Positions 1-12,346 are shown, numbered from the stretch's first letter. The stretch: DNA of 64,000 bases from Epichloe hybrida (GCA_019022495.1 JAFEKR010000073.1:1-64000), one strand, 5' to 3'. A program made the numbers and translations. Notes: generated from the sequence alone by a model not told the origin.

Positions 1-2730
1 AATTCAGACCCTAAGGATCTTCAATATCAACGGTTATTAGAACTAGCTGGCCTATGGCATGTACGATTAGGGCACCTAGGTCTTCCTTTGCTAAAGAAAA
101 CTAGCCTTATAACTAAAGGAATCCCTGATTTTTCTAAAATTAAGGATAAGGATTTTAGATGTATTGCTTGTGATTAATCTAAGGCAGTTAGAAGACCTAG
201 GAAATTAGCTATCCCTGACCCCCCAAGAGCTCTAGATCGAATAGAGGGGGATACGCTAAAAATCAGCCCCACGCCGTATAATAAGCAGTTAATTTGCTTA
301 TTTCTAGTTGATCGAAAGACTAGATATAAGTAGGTTATCTTATTACCTAATAAGGAAGGCCCAACTGTTTATAAGGCTATCAAAGGCTTCTTCAGAGGGC
401 TTAAAAATCAACTAGGTCAATATCCTAGGCACCTTCACTTCGATGGGGGCCAGGAAATCGATTCTAGTTGTCAAGCTTAGTTGAATTCTAAAGGGATCAA
501 ATTTACGACTTCTAGTCCCTATATCCATGAGCAAAATGGATTAGCAGAACGTTTAATTCGCACTATTCTAGATCGATTAAGGGCTACTATCTAGTAGGCA
601 AAATTACCGTTATTTTTATGGTGTTTTGTATTACCTGCAGTTGTTAACCTAGTTAATATAACTGCTAATACCACTAAGGATGAAAGCCCTGAACAGCTGC
701 TATCTAGGGAGCTAAATCAGCCTTATACAACTGATATTAGCAGTATTAGAGCTATAGGATCTCACTGTGAGATTCTAATCCCCTTGGAAAAACGACCTAA
801 AGCCTAGAAGTTAGTAGCTAGGACTATCCCTAGAAGGCTTTTAGCTACACTAGGTTCTAACACCTACCTAGTGTATATCCCCTCTAAAAGGCTAGTTACA
901 AAGACTAGCTTTATTAAGATTATAGAACCTATAGGCCTTGTTTCTAAAGGCTTACCTAGGATTTCTATAGGGGATAACCCTTTAGAGGGGGAAAATAATT
1001 TAGATTAATAACATCTAGATTAAGGTTCAAAGGATTACCCTATAGATAACATAGGTATCCCTGTAGGTCAAGAAAAAACACCTATAGGCCCCGAAGAACC
1101 CCCTAAAGGCTTAATTCCAGCGGATCCTATATAGGCGCAGCCTATAACTCAACCAGGAAATCAGATTTTGACTTCGGACCTCGATTTTGACAAAATTATC
1201 GATTTCAACCCTAATATTAACCCTATGGATGTTAATATTAGTTCCCTTTTTTCTCTAGATTTCATAAAAGAAATCTGCTTTAAGGTATAGGAGAAGCTAA
1301 AGGAAAAGAATCCTATTAGCCCCGAGCCTAAGACCTAGAAGCAGGCTATATCTAGCCCTGAAAGGGATAAATAGATAGAAGCCATGTATAAGGAATACAA
1401 ACAGCTTCTAAAGGCTAGTACTTTTAAATTTATAGGGAAAGATTAAATCCCTAAGGGCTAAAAAGTACTAAAGAATAGGCTTGTTTATAAGCTTAAAAAG
1501 GATAAAGAAAATAATCCTTTAAAATATAAGGCTTGACTTATTGCTAAGGGATTTATGTAAATTAAAGGCCTAGATTACCTAGAGACCTTTGCTACCATAA
1601 GTATTCCCCCTAGCTAGAGGATTTTACTAGCCCTAGCGGCTTGGAATAACTAGGAAATCGAACAAATCGATTTTATAGGAGCTTTTCTTAATAGTAAGCT
1701 ACAATAATAGATTTATATAGTTATTCCAGAAGGGTTTATTGAATTCCTTAAGGCAAATCCTAAACTAGCTAAATTAGCTAGAAGTTTTAGCTAGAAACCT
1801 TCTAAAGATTAAGTAATTTTATTACAGAAGTCTTTATATAGCCTAAAATAAAGCTTAAGGGAATAGTAATAATATTAAAACCTAGACAACCTTAATTGAG
1901 TCTTTATATGTTGTCTTCATAAAGAACTTTCCACATCCATATACAGTTCTAAATAATTTAATATGCTAGATAGTAAGCCTATTAGCATACCTCTTTAGCT
2001 AGGCGTTTTAGCTACGTAGATAACTAAGCTTTTAATAGCTAGCGAAATTAAGCTTTATTAGTGCATTATAGGGACTATAATGTACCTAATGTTACTTATA
2101 AGGCCTAATACAGCTTTTACGTTACAGTGGTTATCTACTACACTAGCTAGCCTTTATATAGAATACCTAAAAGTAGCTAAAAATCTGCTAAGGTATCTAT
2201 TAGGGACTAGATTCCTTGCTATTATCTATAGGGGAGACCCTAAAGGTTTAGTTAGCAAAAGCCTAATAGGGTATTGCAATAGTGATTTTATAGGGGATAA
2301 AAAGACCTTAAAATCAACCTATGCTTATCTATTTAAGCTAGCTAGCGGACCTATTAGCTAGAAATCAAAGAAAGCTAGTATAATAGCTCTATTAACACTA
2401 GAAGCTAAAGCTAATGCTATTTGCGAGACCTTCTGGGAGCTTTAGTAGCTTCAGGGCTTATTTAAGGAGCTAAAAACCCTTATTTCTCCCCCTATCTAGA
2501 TATATTGCGATAATTAAGGCGCTATAACTACTGCTTATAACCCTGCTTTACATAGTTATACAAAGCATATATTACTAAAGTTTAACTATATTAGGTAATA
2601 GGTTTTAGAGGGTTTAGCTAAGATCGAATATCTAGATACGAAGTTAATACCTGCAGATAGTCTTACGAAACCTCTTTCTAGACCTCTTTATTAGGCTTTT
2701 ATTAAGCTTTTAGGGCTTAATAATTATTAA
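1..2730 (+). pseudogene. Copia pol: integrase, reverse transcriptase, RNase H (dead)
   Basis: One reading frame (frame 1) can be followed from base 1 to a terminal TAA at 2728-2730. It opens with a GAG-pre-integrase/zinc motif (HVRLGH then CIAC, bases 58-171), then an integrase core (HFDGG near 437, SPYIHEQNGLAER near 512-552), a linker rich in Pro and Asp, the RT (YKQLLKASTF near 1396; LIAKGF; IDFIGAFLNSKL near 1668) and RNase H (YCNSDFIGDKKTLKSTYAY near 2272; LTLEAKANA; PADSLTKPLSRP near 2650). No frameshift was noticed, but there are dozens of stops, mostly TAG where the family has Gln or Trp, some TAA and a TGA at an expected Arg. This is the footprint of CpA and CpG transitions, not of indel decay. 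Confidence 0.9.
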
Positions 2731-2939
2731 ACTAACAACTAATTCCCTTCAACAGGGAACTAAAAATAACATTAAAAAGGGGAGCTATATTTAACAATAG
2801 CTAGGAATTCAAAAAGGGGGTCTTTTATATTTCCTATTTTTTCCCTTTTATCTGTTATTATCAAAAGTTGTTGTTTTTACCCTATAGTCTCTTTGTACAC
2901 TTCTAATTGCTTTTAAATGTAATTCTTTTGTAGAGGGGG

Positions 2940-3760
2940 TGTTAAAAATAAGACCTATTTTTAGCCCTTTTCTAGTTAAAGAACCTTCTTATTACTAGCT
3001 TGCTTTACAAGTCTAACAGCTGCACTGCAGCTGTCAACGGTCGCGAGGGCAGCTATCAATGGCTGCGTCGCAGCTGTTAACAGCTGCGACTAACTGTGTG
3101 GATGACTAATTAGTTAATTACGTTGTGGCTGCAAGTGTAGCCATAACCACGCCACTAGTAATTAGGTAAGCTAGGGTGACGTAAGCTAGGGTAACGTAAG
3201 CAGGTTACCCTACACATAACTTACCCTATAGCTATCTTTAACAACGATTTTCTCTTTATCTAGAGGTTATATAAAAGTTTCATATATAGCAAATTGAAGC
3301 TTAAAGATAGGGCTTTCTCTTTATACAAGGTTATTTTTTAGACCAAAAGTTAGTACATACGGGTTGCTAGCTAGTATGGTGGTGAGTTGATTTTTTGGTT
3401 TTTGCATATAAATGAATTTTACGGAAAATCAAAAGTGGCCTGTAAGACCCCGTTAGTGGCCTAGATCCACTGATATGGTTGGTAGGTCTATGAGAGAAAG
3501 AAAATCTTTTTAACTAGCTAGATAGCTAGTCCTCTCAACTAATAACAGCCGCATTGCCCGTACAACGTATCTAAAATCAATTCTATTGCTCTATAAGATA
3601 TTATAAAAGTGATTTAAATTGAATTCTATTAGTTAATAACTGCCACAACCTTCCGTTGCGTTGCGTTGATTGATTCAACGTTGCAGCCCTATTGGTCCCC
3701 GACCGTAGAGCTTGCACCCGTACAGCTGTTGCCAGCTGGCAACTAGCTCCCTACATCTCA
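2940..3760 (+). repeat. 3' LTR of element A (821 bp)
   Basis: Begins TGTTAAAAATAAGACC and ends CTACATCTCA. It aligns along its whole length with the LTR of element F (58533-59100 plus 62008-62280). F is about 20 bp longer because one CAGCTGTCAACGGCTGCGTCG unit near 58650 is repeated. The GC-rich stretch 3020-3100 is made of CAGCTG-containing imperfect repeats. Unlike the internal coding part, this LTR keeps many CpG and CpA sites. Confidence 0.9.
3177..3277 (+). promoter_or_regulatory. LTR promoter-like elements
   Basis: Two copies of a 15-bp unit (GTAAGCTAGGGTGAC) place a TGACGTAAG site at 3177-3185 and a mutated TAACGTAAG at 3192-3200. TGACGTAA is the core bound by CREB/ATF-type bZIP factors. 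A TATA-like TTATATAAAAG follows at 3267-3277. In element F both bZIP-like sites are intact (58791-58799, 58806-58814), but the TATA-like position reads TCGTACAAAAG. Use as a promoter is inferred from position in the LTR. Confidence 0.4.
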
Positions 3761-3870
3761 ATAACTATATCTAGGTAAGTGTGCTTATTTGTTCCTAATA
3801 GTAAAAGTAAGATAGTTTTTTTAGCTATATAACTCTTTATTTTAAACCTTTTAAATAAATCTAAAATTTA
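3761..3870. other. AT-rich flank between element A and Copia-1
   Basis: Short AT-rich spacer with no coding signal. It ends in ATTTA (3866-3870), the left target duplication of Copia-1. Before the insertions it was continuous with 16448-16612, 23379-23778, 30539-30570 and 37137 onward, so these scattered pieces are one older sequence, probably a large hAT-like element (see 38645-38785). Confidence 0.6.
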
Positions 3871-4177
3871 TGTTGGATTCACAGGGTATTGAATTCAATG
3901 TGTTACAGTCGTGAGCCCGAAGAATAGTATTGTCATTGATTATCTATTCTAGGCTACGTTATCTGTTAGTATAATTAATTAAGTTATAGGAAAAGAGAGG
4001 TTAAAAGCTAGAAGTTATAATACATAAAGGGAAAAGGGGTTACGCATTTGTGTCCCTATATTTCCTAGCTAATTAATATACTAGGTTATAGGTCACGTAT
4101 AGGGCGTGCGCGCGGCCTAAGCTTTTACTAGGTAATTATAGCTATAATGCGTAATTAATATTACCTTTATTCTAACA
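3871..4177 (-). repeat. 3' LTR of Copia-1
   Basis: Pairs with 16136-16442. Its outer (left) end keeps bases such as CAATGTGTTACAGTCGTGAGCCCGA split over 3895-3920, whereas the matching part of the other LTR has turned to T/A. Its inner part is the mutated one. Confidence 0.92.
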
Positions 4178-7100
4178 CTAAAACTTCTCTCTTTTAATAT
4201 AATTATTAACACGCGATATTAATCGTAGGAATAAAAAGGAAAGATAGATTATAAATGTAATTAATAAGGGATATAAGGAAAAGAACTTATAGCCTATCTA
4301 GGCGTATAGTTACTAATAAAAGGGAAATAATAATCTTACTTAGCCTGTAAGCTTATATAAGGATAAGTAAGTCCTTCTAAATCCCTTCTTTTCCTTAAAA
4401 TAGTATATATCCCGCTATAGCGTGTATATAATATCTTCCTCCTCCTTAGTAATACCTTTATTCTCTTACACACTACTATTAATTTCTATAGTTTACTAGG
4501 AGGGCCTAGTAGGCTAGTGTAGCTATAGCTACTAGGGATATTAACTATAAGGGCGTAAATCCCCCGCGTATTACTATCTTGTCCCTATGGTTACCCTCCT
4601 AGAGAATTACCTTTTCTCTTACTACGCGTATATTACACGTAGGTAACCTATCCCTCTATTTATATAGTTATCTAGTTAGTTAAGATAAAGTCTTTAAGGG
4701 CCTTATTAGGTAATGCCTTTATAAAGGCATTAGCTAGGTTATTCTCTTTATTAATCTATTAGATCTTATAGAGTTCTTAGTATTTATATAACTATTAAAG
4801 AGCTATAATATTAATTATTAGGTGTTTCTCTTTTATTATACTAAGCTTAATAAGGTACTTATATAAGGAGTATAAATCTATATATATAATAACTAGGATC
4901 TTTAGGAGCTTTAGTTAGTTAGTAACTAGGTTTAGGGTTATAGTAATTACGTAAGCTATATTAACACTAGCTACTATACTATAAACTTCTAAGGTAAGCA
5001 TGCTTTATATAACTCTCTTACTCTTTATTAAGCTAAAGTGTATAATATTACCTTTAATTATAAACTTACTATTAGTGTAGTCTTTATTAGCTAGGATAAG
5101 TATATATCCTAGTTATAAGGATAGGTCCTAGTTATTAGCAAATAATCTATCTATAAAGGCAAAGAGCTTTGCTTTCTTAAGGTTAATTAGGATAAATATT
5201 AGGCCTCTTTCTAGGTGATTTATCTACTACTTTAGGCGGTGATTAAGGGCTTTTATATCCTCTAGGGTTAGGTCTTAGTGCTATATAGTAACAGATAGAT
5301 TAAAGCAAGCCTCTAGTTAGTATATTAAGGTAATATAAGCGCCTTAGGCCCTTTACTTAATGTATTTACGCTTTAAATTAATTATTAAAACTAATTCTAA
5401 CTTATTACTCTATCCCTTCTACTATATCTTAATAGTATTATTCTCTAGCGTAATAATGCCTTTATTAAATGTAAGGGGATTATCCTAGGTTAGGAATTAC
5501 TTTAGCTTTACGTTAAAACCTATAGTAACTAGTTAAGTCTTTTCCTTCTTAGAGAACTTCTTATCTAATAGGCTAAGGGTATTATTAGTTTATATTCTAA
5601 TATATGTAAAGTTAGGGCTTTCCTTTGTAGTTATAAGCAAGTAAGGATTATATGTAAAGGTTTCCATCTAGAGGTTCTCTCTATAATGCTTATAATACAT
5701 AACCTACTAATACGTTCTAGCCTCTGCGAGTCTGTAAAGGGGCTTTATAACCCTGAAAATCATGCTAGGCAGGTAAAGATACTGTATCTAAATTAGTAAG
5801 CGCGCTAGGATTAGCCGCTCTAGGAATATATAGGCCTATATATACGCCTAATAGATATTACGTAGCTAGATAAGGAATTTCCTTAATCTTGCTAATAAGG
5901 CTATTATAAGGATAAGACGTTAGCTTGCTTATTAAATCATTAGGGCTTGTGTGAGAATAGCTTGTTTCCCTTTATCCTTATATCCTTAGATTATAAGGCG
6001 TGATTTTTTGTAGGGTTCTATTATCTTACCTTTGATTTTATTAATAATTTAGGAATTAAAGATTTAAATCCTACTATGCTTCTCCTTATTAAACATAATA
6101 AATTTAAATATACCTTACTTAATTAGGGTATTAATTTCTACTTTTATTAACTATTTAAAAGGTTTGCCTAGGGTCCTAATAACTCCTTCCTTACATAGCT
6201 TAATAGTAAGGGCTAAGTTACTATATTCTTTTACTAATAGGAAGGTATTAGTCTCTTAAGGTATTATAGGAGGGTTCTTTTAGGGTCTTTTATGCCCACG
6301 CTTTAGTAGTATTACTAGTACTATATTCTTATCTTAGGCCTCTTACCTTTCCTCCTTTCCTTCTTTACTAGGCTTTGCTATTTTCTTTACACTAGGATTA
6401 TTATAGTAAGGCTTAATAGAGGTTAACCTAAAGGTCTTTAGGCCCCTAAGTATATTAAGTATATAGCTCTCTCTAGTTATTACTAGTAGCTTATATAGGC
6501 CTACCTATCCCTTACTTTCTTACTAGACTTAGACTTTTAATCTAAGTAGTAAGTTAAGGGTCTTTAAGGTATTTAGGCTATTATGTTTAGTAAGGGCCTT
6601 ATTAACTTTCCTAATAATATAAAGTCTCTTAATCTCTTTAGTAGCCTTTTACACTATAATTACACACTATATAATATTAGGTAATAGTAAGGATTTATTT
6701 ATTATATATAGGTAGGCTCTAAAGATAAGGAGTATTAGGATAAGGCTATTAGGGCCTATGGTATTATTTAGGGCCTTAATTACTATTTATAAGGTAGTAG
6801 GTTTAGGTATTATAGGATATTCGCGCCTAATTATATTATAAGCCCTTTAGAGCGGCCTATAATACCTTTTAACCTTCCTAATACTATAGTATACCTTAAT
6901 AGGGACTTCCTTAATTAAAATTAATATTAAAGCTACGAATTATTTAAATTTATTACTATAGAAGTTTGTTCTAGTATTTATAGTAATAAAGTCTAGAGGG
7001 CCTAGATAAGCATTAATCTAGTATATCCAGAGGGCTTCCTAGGTTATTTTTATAGAGATATCTTTAAGGAATTTTACTACATTAAATGCTATAGCTATAT

Positions 7101-7437
7101 CTATAGCGTGAAGTATAGGGCAGTTACTATTAAGGTAGAAAATATCTACTATTACTTTATAGTTAAAGCTATACTTATCCTTAAGGGTGAATTTAAAGTT
7201 ATTAGGGCTATTTGTATATATCTAGCATTAGTAGCAGATCCTTATTAGCTCCCTAATAGCTTTAATATTAATATTATACCCTAATTTATAGAGAACCTTA
7301 TATAAATATTAGATTAATAGATACCTAAAGCGGTGGTGTAATTACTATAACTTGCCTTCTATAAGGTAGCTCTAAGTAACTACTTTCTCTTTCTATATTA
7401 GTAATATCTAGGCATACCCCTATTTATGTATAATAGG
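4178..7437 (-). pseudogene. Copia-1 pol, 3' portion (integrase to RNase H), dead
   Basis: Reverse-strand translation gives RNase H remnants near 5000-5160 (AFID.LFANN, LGYILILANK, GNIIHFSLIKSKRV), recognisable because the same block is better preserved in element C at 24553-24747. Reverse transcriptase and integrase remains lie to the right, up to the hAT-1 insertion point. TAG/TAA stops occur every few codons. Exact domain edges cannot be set by eye. The last 8 bases (7430-7437, ATAATAGG) are the left target copy of hAT-1. Confidence 0.75.
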
Positions 7438-7633
7438 CAGAGCATTGTTGTATTGTATTGTATTGTATTTTTTGGCCCTTCGATGTATTGTATTGTATTG
7501 TATTTTTTGGCCCTTCGATGTATTGTATTGTATTGTTTTGCCCTATGTATTGTATTGTGTATTGTATTGTATTTTTAATACAATACAATACAATACAATA
7601 CATACAATACAATGTATTGTTAGGGAAAAATAA
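7438..7633. repeat. Left subterminal repeats of hAT-1
   Basis: Tandem TATTG/GTATT pentamers are broken by two copies of a spacer reading TTTTTTGGCCCTTCGATG. The block then turns into the reverse complement (ACAAT pentamers, 7577-7612), so 7550-7612 can fold into a hairpin. The same pentamer recurs at 7901-7989 and at the right end. In hAT elements such subterminal repeats are commonly where the transposase binds; that role is inferred here. Open frames over this block are low-complexity artefacts. Confidence 0.8.
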
Positions 7634-7900
7634 AAGTGGGGTATTATATAAACTTATTATATAGTAGATTTTTTAAATAATCTAATTATAGTATCCTTAT
7701 TCTTATATATAATTTAGTAATTTATTTAAAAATCTATAAAGTTTTAGCTTATTTAGAAAAGTAAGCTTATTAGAGATATTATATATGTTAATAAAGTATT
7801 TCTTAATCGAGTTTATAGAATACTTTTTTTTCTATATATTAAAGATCTTTATATACTAATATCTTTTTTCTATGATTTACTATTGCTTTTATTATATACA

Positions 7901-7989
7901 AAATACAATACAATACAATACAATACAATACAATACAATACAATACAATACAATACAATACAATACAATACAATACAATACAATACAAT
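7901..7989. repeat. ACAAT pentamer array inside hAT-1
   Basis: About 17 head-to-tail copies of the pentamer ACAAT, the same unit as the subterminal arrays, about 460 bp inside the left end. The region around it up to 8870 is AT-rich and holds no gene. Confidence 0.85.
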
Positions 7990-8774
7990 GTATTATATAA
8001 TACTTAGGGTAGTATAAATATCTGAAATATATTAGATTTTAAGGGTAATTTAAATATAGTATTCCTATTTTTATAAATAATTTAGAAATTTATTTAAAAT
8101 TTTATAAAGTTTTAGCTTATTTAGTAAAGTAAGCTTATTATATATTTAGGGTAGCTAAATATTATATATTAGAATATAGGCTTATACTTAATTTTTTTTC
8201 TATATTATTAATATTTTTTTACTATTCTATATTTTTTAAGATTTACTACTAATTTCTATACCTTTTTTAGCTTTTATTATAATAATTACCCTAAAGAAAT
8301 TATTTAATATTCTTAATTAATAAGATATTAAATCTAAAGAAAAATATACTAATATAAGTAAACTTTTTAAAAAATATAATAAAATATTTTATCTTAAATA
8401 AAACTTTCCTAGGTTTAAAAGAATTTTTTTTTAGATTTATAATATACTTTTTTAACTTTATAGGTTTTTTAAATAAAAGAATAAGTAAAAAGTCTATAAA
8501 AAAGTTTCTTAATACTTATCTTAATTAAAAATACTTATTTTAATTTAATAATTAAACTTTATAATAGTTATATAAGTATAATAAAAAGATATTATAAAGC
8601 CTAAGCTATATATATATATTATATAATTTTATATAATTTTATATAATAAAATTAGTTTTTTTTAAATTAAAGAAAATAGTATTTTAAATATAAAAAAAAA
8701 GAATTTACTATATATTTATATATAAGATATTACTATCTTTAAATAAAGAGTATAAATAAAAAAGTAGTCTAAAA

Positions 8775-9261
8775 AGTAGGTCTAAAAGTGGGGTAATATG
8801 TTATGTAAGCAATTTGTAGCAAATCAAATACATTAGTCATTAAAGTGGGGCAAAAAAATTACGTGATTTTTTAGTGCACTATTACCCCGCTTCTCTTCTC
8901 TTTTCTTTTCTTTTCTTTTCTTTTCTTTTTCCCTTATAAAAATCATAAAAAATCGCAAAAAATCCAAATCACGTAGGAAAAGCTTACCTGTTATTCTTAC
9001 TATTATCCCTTATTATTCTTCTTATTTAAGTTTCTTTAAAATCTCTTTTTAGCTATAAAAAACCCAAAAAAACCCTCAAAACCCCAAAAACCCTAAAAAC
9101 CCTAAAAAAAAAATCCCCCTAAAAAAAAAAAAACACAGAAAATCATACAAAACAAACAATAAAAAAACATAACAAAAGGAAAAAAGAAAAAATCAAATTT
9201 AGGAAAATTCAAAATTCAGCAAAATTCAGCGAAAAACAGCAAAAAACACCTCTTATTTAAC
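8775..9261 (+). promoter_or_regulatory. Upstream region and leader of the hAT-1 transposase
   Basis: Contains AGTAGGTCTAAAAGTGGGG (8775-8793), the motif shared with the other hAT elements here, and a second AAAGTGGGGC at 8841-8850. A pyrimidine tract of TTTTC repeats (8880-8932) follows, of a kind often seen in fungal promoters. The A/C-rich leader 9055-9260 has runs of A and CCCTAAAAA and no upstream reading frame of note. The first ATG fitting the transposase frame is at 9262. Promoter function is inferred. Confidence 0.45.
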
Positions 9262-12255
9262 ATGGATTCCTCTTTTTATCCTTCTGATGAATCTTCTTAG
9301 CCTATTAGGCCTAGCCAGCCTAGTAATCTTCCAGGTTTACATGAAAAAGACCTAGAAAATCAGGCTAGTTACGAATTCTCTTCAAAATCATATATATTTA
9401 CCCATAATTTATTTAATTTTCAGTTATCTAAAATTAATTTAAATAAAGAAAGGGTAATTATATGTTTTTGTTCACAGCCTAATTATACTTTTACCTTTAA
9501 AAGTAAGGCTAAGAGATTCCAAGCTTCTAATGGAATATCCCATTATAAGCTAAAGCATAAGGATATTACTACTTCTAAATTAGAAGAAAAACAACCTACT
9601 AAGATAATAAGTAAGTTATTTATATTATCTTATAATAATCTTATTACTAATATTATAATAGTGCCTGAAATCCAGCCACAATCCCCAGGCCAATCATCTT
9701 TAACATCCTTTTTTCCTAATAAAAGGGCTCGAAATTCTACAATTTCCTCAGAGGAATTTTCATCAGAAAAGGCAATTAATCTAGTTATAAGATTTATACT
9801 AGAAAATAACATTGCTTTTGCTGTTGTTAATAGTAATTCCTTTAAAGAATTACTAAATTATTATTCTAGGTAAGTAATGTATTCTTTTTTATACTATTTT
9901 TTATATATATAAGCTAACTTAAACTTAGGAATAATAATTTAGCTTCTTTGCTAAATTATAGAAGTATTGCACATAGAATTCATACTATGTATAATATTTC
10001 TAAGCAGCAAATCATCCAGAAGATTCAATATAATCTTCAAAATCAAGGATCTATATCTATTCAGTTAGATATCTGGACTTCAATCAATTCTAAGTCCTAT
10101 TTGGGTGTTATAGCTAGTTGGCTAGACCCAAACTTTCAACTTGAATATAAGCTTTTAGGTAAGTAAATCCTATTATTCTATTATAAATATAAGGTAAGTT
10201 ATAATTATTATACTAATTATCTTATATTATAGGATTTGAATATCTATCAAATTCTCACACTGGAGCCTATATTCATGAATCCTTCAATAAAATGATTCAA
10301 GAATATCAGCTTAAGCCAAAGATAATCTCAAGGTATGTTAGCTATTATCTTTAGTCTTTTAATATATTATATAACCTTTTACTAATAGAATAATACTAGT
10401 TTTACTAGAGATAATGGGTCTAATAATAATACTTTTATGTCTTCTTATATTAATAAGAACTATAAAAGTATTATTATTGAAGAACCTTATGATATTCGAT
10501 GTGTAGCACATGTTTTAAACATTGTTGCAAAGGATATTATAACAAGCTTTATTAAATCAACTTCTTCTAAAGAGGATTTAGAAGCTTTTAAGAATAGTGA
10601 ATTTTTACACTATTCTACGGAAGATATCTCTTCTATTAAGGAGAGACAAGATTATAAGGAATTTAAATCCTTAGCAAATGGTAAGTAATTTATTATAGTT
10701 ATTATTAGTATTATTACTAATATTTCTATAGGAATCCTTGGTAAAATTAAAAGGGTTGCTATTATTATTAAGAATAACCAAGGATTATATAAGACTTGGT
10801 TAAAATCTTTACGTAAGGCAAAAAATGAAGGCTATATTGCTAAGAATTGCAATATTACAAGAATTCCTTTAGGTAAGTTATCTTTAATATATATTATTTT
10901 ATATAATACTAATTATATCTATAGCCAATGAAACTAGGTGGAATTCAACCTATAAGATGATTAATACTTCTTTAGAGCTTAAAGAAGCTATTATTTTTCT
11001 TAATAGGGAGTCTAATATTGCAGCTCTTAAGGATGCTATTCCAACAACGCAAGAATGGGCTGATTTAGCTACCTTAAGCAGCATATTAGAGGTCTTTTAT
11101 GAACCTACTATTATACTTCAAAGCCAGAAGTATAATACTTTAGGTTTAGTCCCACTTTTTATTATTAGGATATATAAATATCTTGATGATATAAAAGAGG
11201 ACTAAAAGGCTTATATTCGCCAGGTATTTATATTACTTCTTATATTAAATTATATCCTTTATATACTAACTTATAATAGGAAACTTATAGCCCTCGAGGC
11301 AAGGCCTTTATAGCATCTATAGATATTGGCTTAAATAAGCTAGCTAATTATTTTCCTAAAGACATAGGAAATAATTACTTCTTATATCAGCCTTATCTAT
11401 ATGCTATGTTATTAGACCCTCGGCTTAACCTTTTTACTATAAAGGAAAAGCTAAATTTAGAAGATCAAACCTTACAAAGGTTACTTAAAAACCTTGAAAA
11501 GGACTATAATTCGTAAGTATAATAACCCTTTCTTATAAGTTATGTATAGTTTTAATATACTAATATATAATATTATTAGGATTTTACCTTTTTATAAAGA
11601 GAACCAAGCTAATAGTAATATTAGCAAGCAAGATCAACACGCAAATACCCAATTTATAGTTGATCTTGCAGGGCCTAGTCAACCTAGGACTTTTGAAAAT
11701 CCTAGGCCTAAGCCTAAAACTAATCTTTATAAAGGTTTATTTCCTAATGAGAGGGAAAAATCTATTCAAAAGAATAGAAAAAATGAGATTTCTACTTATA
11801 CTAAGCTAGATATTCAAGAAGATAAGGTAAGTAAATCCCTTTCTTATGTTAATAATCTTATTAATATATTAATATTATTATAGGAGGATATCTTTAAATA
11901 GTGGGAAGATAATACTAAATCTTTCCCTATTTTAAGTATTATTACTAGGAAATACCTTGCTATTCCTGCTACCTCTGGTGCTATAGAAAGCACTTTTAAT
12001 ACTAGAGGTAATATTCTTACAAAGAGACGAACTTCTTTAAAGAATTCTACTTTAAAGGAATTAATCTTATTAAAGAATTGGGAAAAGGAGGGAAATATTA
12101 CTACTAAGCAATATTCAGAGCTTTATTATTATAGCTCTGATTCTGAAGAGTCTATATCTTCTTCAAAGGAAGATTCTAACTTAGGTAAATCTAATAATTT
12201 ACCTAATATTGAATCTTCCTCTGAAGATAATATTTATTCTAATTCAGACCTTTAA
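9262..12255 (+). pseudogene. hAT transposase, nine exons, three nonsense mutations
   Basis: Exons 9262-9869, 9929-10158, 10233-10332, 10400-10680, 10732-10872, 10925-11223, 11280-11512, 11580-11826 and 11884-12255 join in frame (2511 nt, about 836 residues). All eight introns are 51-74 nt with GT donors, mostly GTAAGT, and AG acceptors. Visible in order: a degenerate BED-type zinc finger (C68, C70, H94, H99); DIWTS with the first catalytic-type Asp near 250; HTGAYIHE; DNGSNN with the second Asp near 317; CVAHVLN near 347; TRWNSTY near 457; LLDPRLN; and the hATC dimerisation domain from about 714 (IPATSGAIESTFN, TKRRTSL). An acidic Ser-rich tail ends it. Stops are TAG at 9298, TAA at 11203 and TAG at 11899, each consistent with one C-to-T change in a Gln codon. 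Otherwise the gene is whole. The exon joins were set by frame and motif continuity, not transcripts. Confidence 0.88.
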
Positions 12256-12346
12256 GTAGGTTATTATAAGGGTTTTTTCCTAGTTTAGTCTAGTTTTCCC
12301 TTAATAAATTTTTTTATATTTATAAATATTTTCCTATATTTTCTAG

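Larger units (their letters stand above)
1..3760 (+). mobile_element. Ty1/Copia element A, 3' part
   Basis: The window opens inside a plus-strand Copia retrotransposon; the 5' LTR, gag and protease lie to the left of base 1. Seen here are the pol reading frame (1-2730), a purine-rich tract ending in AGAGGGGG just before the LTR, and a terminal repeat at 2940-3760. The same LTR appears at 58533-62280 (element F), so A and F are one family. The 5-bp target duplication cannot be tested because the left end is missing. Order integrase, reverse transcriptase, RNase H is the Copia order. Many in-frame stops show it is dead. Confidence 0.9.

Noticed and set aside
1..2730. TAG read as Gln (altered genetic code)
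   Set aside because: TAG also stands at expected Trp positions and the PIF1 gene shows ordinary code use with no in-frame TAG; C-to-T and G-to-A mutation explains both.
7424..7664. Three overlapping open frames (Tyr/Cys/Ile-rich) at the left end of hAT-1
   Set aside because: They are translations of TATTG pentamer repeats and have no protein-like composition.
9055..9130. CCCTAAAAA repeats that look like telomere sequence
   Set aside because: Runs are irregular with 5 or more A and no true CCCTAA tandem; they lie inside hAT-1 as leader sequence.
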